A DNA stretch of 39,696 bases from Acidobacteriota bacterium. Its GTDB lineage: Bacteria > Acidobacteriota > Aminicenantia > UBA2199. Positions 37,147 to 39,696 of this stretch are shown here, in pieces. The notes beneath the pieces were generated by a model that was not told where the DNA came from, ran no database searches, and saw only the letters and a list, made by a program, of their open reading frames with translations. The stretch spans positions 1 through 39,696 of the forward strand of contig JALOLA010000014.1 in assembly GCA_025456205.1 (NCBI GenBank), read 5' to 3'. Position numbers and translations under genes: made by a program. The first letter of the stretch is position 1; every line of letters begins with the position of its first letter.

Positions 37147-39696
37147 TCAGATGTTCAGGCGGTAGGTGAATTTCAGCATGAAGATGTCGTCGCCCGGGGC
37201 CGTCAGCAGCGCGCCCAGGTCGCGGCCCAGCTGCAGGTCGCCAGGATGGGCGTAGTCGGCCCGGTTCTGTGTCCAGACGAAGTAGAGCAGCGATCCCGGC
37301 CGGTACTCCCAGCGCAGCACCACGGTGCCGCGCAGCGATTTCATGTTGAAGTCGGGTTTGTCCAGCGCGAAGGAGGACAGCGGGCCGGAGCCGTCCGGGT
37401 CGAGAACATAGCCGTCGAACCCGGCGGAGACGGTCGCCGCACCCTCGCCGTAGACACTGTAAAGATCGCTGCGCGGCCGCGCCAGCTCCTTGAAGCGGTC
37501 ATAGACGCCAACCGAGAGGAAGGGCTGCAGGTAGGCCTGCAGGCTGAGGCGCGGGCTGAAGGACCAATTGACGCTGAGCTCGCAGGCCAGCGTCTTCTGG
37601 TCGATGCGGCCGAAGATGTAGCGGTTGCCGTACGTGGCGGTCATCGCCGGATCGGCCACGCGGCGCACGTACTGCAGCTCGGTGGTGAAGCGTTCCAGCG
37701 AAGGGGCGAGGCTGATGCTCAGGCTTTTTTGCGGCTTCAGCCGCAGGGACAGGCCGGCGCTCGAGGTGCGGCTGATGCCTGGCCGCTTGCTGAAGGTGAA
37801 GTAGGGCGAAACGATGATCTTCCTGCGAGAATCGCTGTTGATCTGGCCGCTCAGCGAGTAGCTGAACGGGATCAGGGCCTGCGGGCCGCCGCGGGTCAGG
37901 GTGTCGCTGAAATAGGAGGGCGTGATGGAGAAGTTGATCGAGGAGAACCAGTAATTGAGCCATTCGGTCTGCAGCGAGCCGGCCACGCCGTTGCCGGTGC
38001 GGCTGCCGCCGAAGTCCCAGGTGCGGTAGGCGCCGATCCATGTGAAGACGCTGCGGAAGACCTTGCCCGGGTGGGGCCAGCGGTAGGCGAAGTCGACGCT
38101 GGAGTTGACCGTATCCGAGGTGCCGAACTGGAAGCCGATGTCGTTGGGGTCGAAGCCGGGCGAAATGGCGCCCAGGTTGACGTGCATCCAGAAGCGGCCC
38201 TGCTCGCGGCCGAAGCGCATCATGCCGCCCCAGCCGCTCAGGGAATCGGCCTGCGGGTCGAGCTCGAGGTAATCGGCGTCGGGGCGCTGGAAGTAATGCA
38301 TGGAGGACCTCTGCAGCCGCAGGATCTGGGCCGGATCGCCGGCCACGCGCGTGCCGCCCAGCCAGCCGGTAAGGAACCAGTTGCGCTTGGCGTCGAGGAA
38401 GGTCCAGCCGTCGACGCCCAGAGCCTGGGCGTTGCGGTTGAGGATGCCGGTCAGCGACTCCTCGCGCGGGTCGCGCAGCATGCCGGTGGCGATGAAGCCC
38501 AGGCCGTGGCGGCCGCCGGCAAACTCCCGCTGGGCGCGCGCCGCGCCGTACCAGGTGAAGGGCTCGACCTCCTGGCTCGAGCTCAGGCCGTCCTCGTCGA
38601 TGCGCGCGAATTCGCGGGCGGTGATTCCCGAGAGCACGCCGAGTTTCCATGCGCCAACCTTGCCGCTCAGCTTGGCGGCGCCGAGGATGGTCGCGCCATC
38701 GGGGGCAGTGCTGAACCCGTCGCCGGCATAGCGCCCCTGCGGCGCGCGGCCGATGCGGCGGCTGTAGAAAAAGACGGGCGACGGCCAGTTGAAGATCGGC
38801 CCGCCCATCGAGCCGCCCTGGCCGAAGCCGTTGAAGATGTCGGCGCCCTCGATGAAAAATGGGCGCCGCTCATCGTAGTAGGTCTCGTAGGCGGACAGGT
38901 TGATCACCGCCGGGTCCACTTCGACCTGTCCAAAGTCGGGATTGAAGGTGGCGTCGAGCGTCAGGTCGCTCTTCAGCCCCCACTTGAGGTCCAGGCCAGC
39001 GTTGCCGAGCAGCTTCGAGCCTGTCTGGAACGGGTTGCCCGGCTCAGCGGTTTGGAAGCGGGCCTGGCCGAAGGAATAGGGCGTGAGCTCGAAATAGCGG
39101 CTGGGCGTCAGGTCACGCAGCCCGTGCAGGCGCGTGAAATAGGAGACAAAACCGGTCTGCTCCTTTGGCTTCCAGGCATAGGTGATGAACTCGTTCTTGC
39201 GCTTGATCACGCGTTGGAAATCGACGCCCCAGACGTTCTCGTCCTGGCGCTTGAAGCGCAGCTGGCTGAAGGGGATCTTCATTTCCACCGCCCAGCCCTC
39301 GCCGTTCAAGGCTGCCTTGGCCTCCCATACGCCGTCCCAGGTGCTGTCGCTCCAGGTGTCGTTCTGCAGCGTCCAGTCGCAGATCGAGCCCGAGGGGTTG
39401 ACGGCGAACTGATAGCCGGTGCGGCGGTCGAAGTAGGGGTCGACGCAGAACATGAACCAGTCGGACTCGCCGTAATCGTCGCGCCGGCAGAGACGGCTGG
39501 TGATCTTCGCCTTTTCCGAGTCGTAGAGATAGGCCGCCACGTACAGGGCCTGGTCGTCATAGGCCACCCAGACCATGGTCTTCTCGCTGGGCTCGGTGCC
39601 ATCGTTGGGATCGACCTGGGTGAACGTGGAATAGCCCGGGTTCTGCCAGACCTTTTCACTGAGCTGGCCGTCGATCTTGATCTCCTCGCCGGCACG
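37147..39696 (-). CDS. DUF5916 outer-membrane protein, N-terminus beyond edge
   Basis: The frame is open to the right edge (849 codons seen); the ATG at 39576 is internal because the 40 codons before it continue the domain (IKIDGQLSEKVWQNPGYSTF). Residues at the visible N-terminal side form a CBM9-like domain (MVWVAYDDQALYVAAYLYDS, RRDDYGESDWFMFCVDPYFD, VEMKIPFSQLRFK). After it come the DUF5916 hallmarks: NPDFGQVEVDPAVINLSAYE, YYDERRPFFIEGADIF and PVFFYSRRIGRAPQG, and a long beta-rich part that should be an outer-membrane barrel, ending in FMLKFTYRLNI. Only the signal peptide and a few residues should be missing. The function of the family is not established; a role in uptake or binding of polymers is a guess from the CBM9-like domain. 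Confidence 0.9.
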   Translation of the reverse strand, partial: RAGEEIKIDGQLSEKVWQNPGYSTFTQVDPNDGTEPSEKTMVWVAYDDQALYVAAYLYDSEKAKITSRLCRRDDYGESDWFMFCVDPYFDRRTGYQFAVNPSGSICDWTLQNDTWSDSTWDGVWEAKAALNGEGWAVEMKIPFSQLRFKRQDENVWGVDFQRVIKRKNEFITYAWKPKEQTGFVSYFTRLHGLRDLTPSRYFELTPYSFGQARFQTAEPGNPFQTGSKLLGNAGLDLKWGLKSDLTLDATFNPDFGQVEVDPAVINLSAYETYYDERRPFFIEGADIFNGFGQGGSMGGPIFNWPSPVFFYSRRIGRAPQGRYAGDGFSTAPDGATILGAAKLSGKVGAWKLGVLSGITAREFARIDEDGLSSSQEVEPFTWYGAARAQREFAGGRHGLGFIATGMLRDPREESLTGILNRNAQALGVDGWTFLDAKRNWFLTGWLGGTRVAGDPAQILRLQRSSMHYFQRPDADYLELDPQADSLSGWGGMMRFGREQGRFWMHVNLGAISPGFDPNDIGFQFGTSDTVNSSVDFAYRWPHPGKVFRSVFTWIGAYRTWDFGGSRTGNGVAGSLQTEWLNYWFSSINFSITPSYFSDTLTRGGPQALIPFSYSLSGQINSDSRRKIIVSPYFTFSKRPGISRTSSAGLSLRLKPQKSLSISLAPSLERFTTELQYVRRVADPAMTATYGNRYIFGRIDQKTLACELSVNWSFSPRLSLQAYLQPFLSVGVYDRFKELARPRSDLYSVYGEGAATVSAGFDGYVLDPDGSGPLSSFALDKPDFNMKSLRGTVVLRWEYRPGSLLYFVWTQNRADYAHPGDLQLGRDLGALLTAPGDDIFMLKFTYRLNI

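Overview
The window reads as a high-GC chromosome segment from a Gram-negative (two-membrane) bacterium. Evidence for an outer membrane: an OprO/OprP-type porin, a DUF5916 beta-barrel protein, a small predicted outer-membrane barrel, and a probable periplasmic lipoprotein alpha-2-macroglobulin paired with PBP1C. The mix (two CBM9-like proteins, a secreted YtcJ-type amidohydrolase, many secreted proteins of unknown function) recalls Acidobacteriota or Candidatus Aminicenantes, but that placement is an inference from gene content only. I saw no tRNA, rRNA, CRISPR array, transposase or integrase.

Layout. 1-632: an incomplete, visibly AT-richer gene of unknown function running off the left edge. 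750-1178: a remnant of an alpha/beta hydrolase. 1171-3945: a minus-strand minor-pilin operon (PilV-, PilW-, PilX- and FimT-like), with the PilV-like gene apparently frameshifted. A comEA-like gene and a DUF6429-like gene run the other way and end in a strong terminator. 4890-11519: a seven-gene minus-strand locus centred on phosphate: CYTH-like protein, phosphate-type porin, CYTH triphosphatase, DASS/SLC13 transporter, anchored unknown protein, DUF47 (PhoU-like) protein, PiT transporter. 11633-13567: a NarL-type response regulator and its soluble PAS histidine kinase. 13636-21500: PBP1C and a thioester-containing alpha-2-macroglobulin. 21719-24893: an HU-type DNA-binding protein, then TrkA and TrkH (potassium uptake). 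25052-28576: four secreted proteins of unknown function. 28626-31361: a DMT permease and a secreted amidohydrolase. 31578-36160: a small barrel protein, a CBM9-like protein, a four-helix membrane protein with a YHxxxC/CxxC tail, a MATE exporter and a zinc-ribbon membrane protein. 36180-37031: a secreted EndoU-type RNase followed by a YacL-like small protein. 37147-39696: a DUF5916 protein running off the right edge.

The most interesting units are (i) the phosphate locus, which joins two CYTH-fold proteins, an SLC13 carrier and PiT/DUF47; (ii) the EndoU nuclease with a possible cytoplasmic partner; (iii) two genes whose promoters place transcription start on the ATG (leaderless); and (iv) apparent frameshifts in the pilV-like gene and at a C8 run in the hydrolase remnant. 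Many promoters show a TTGAnn - 17 bp - TAnnnT pattern, consistent with a housekeeping sigma-70 factor.
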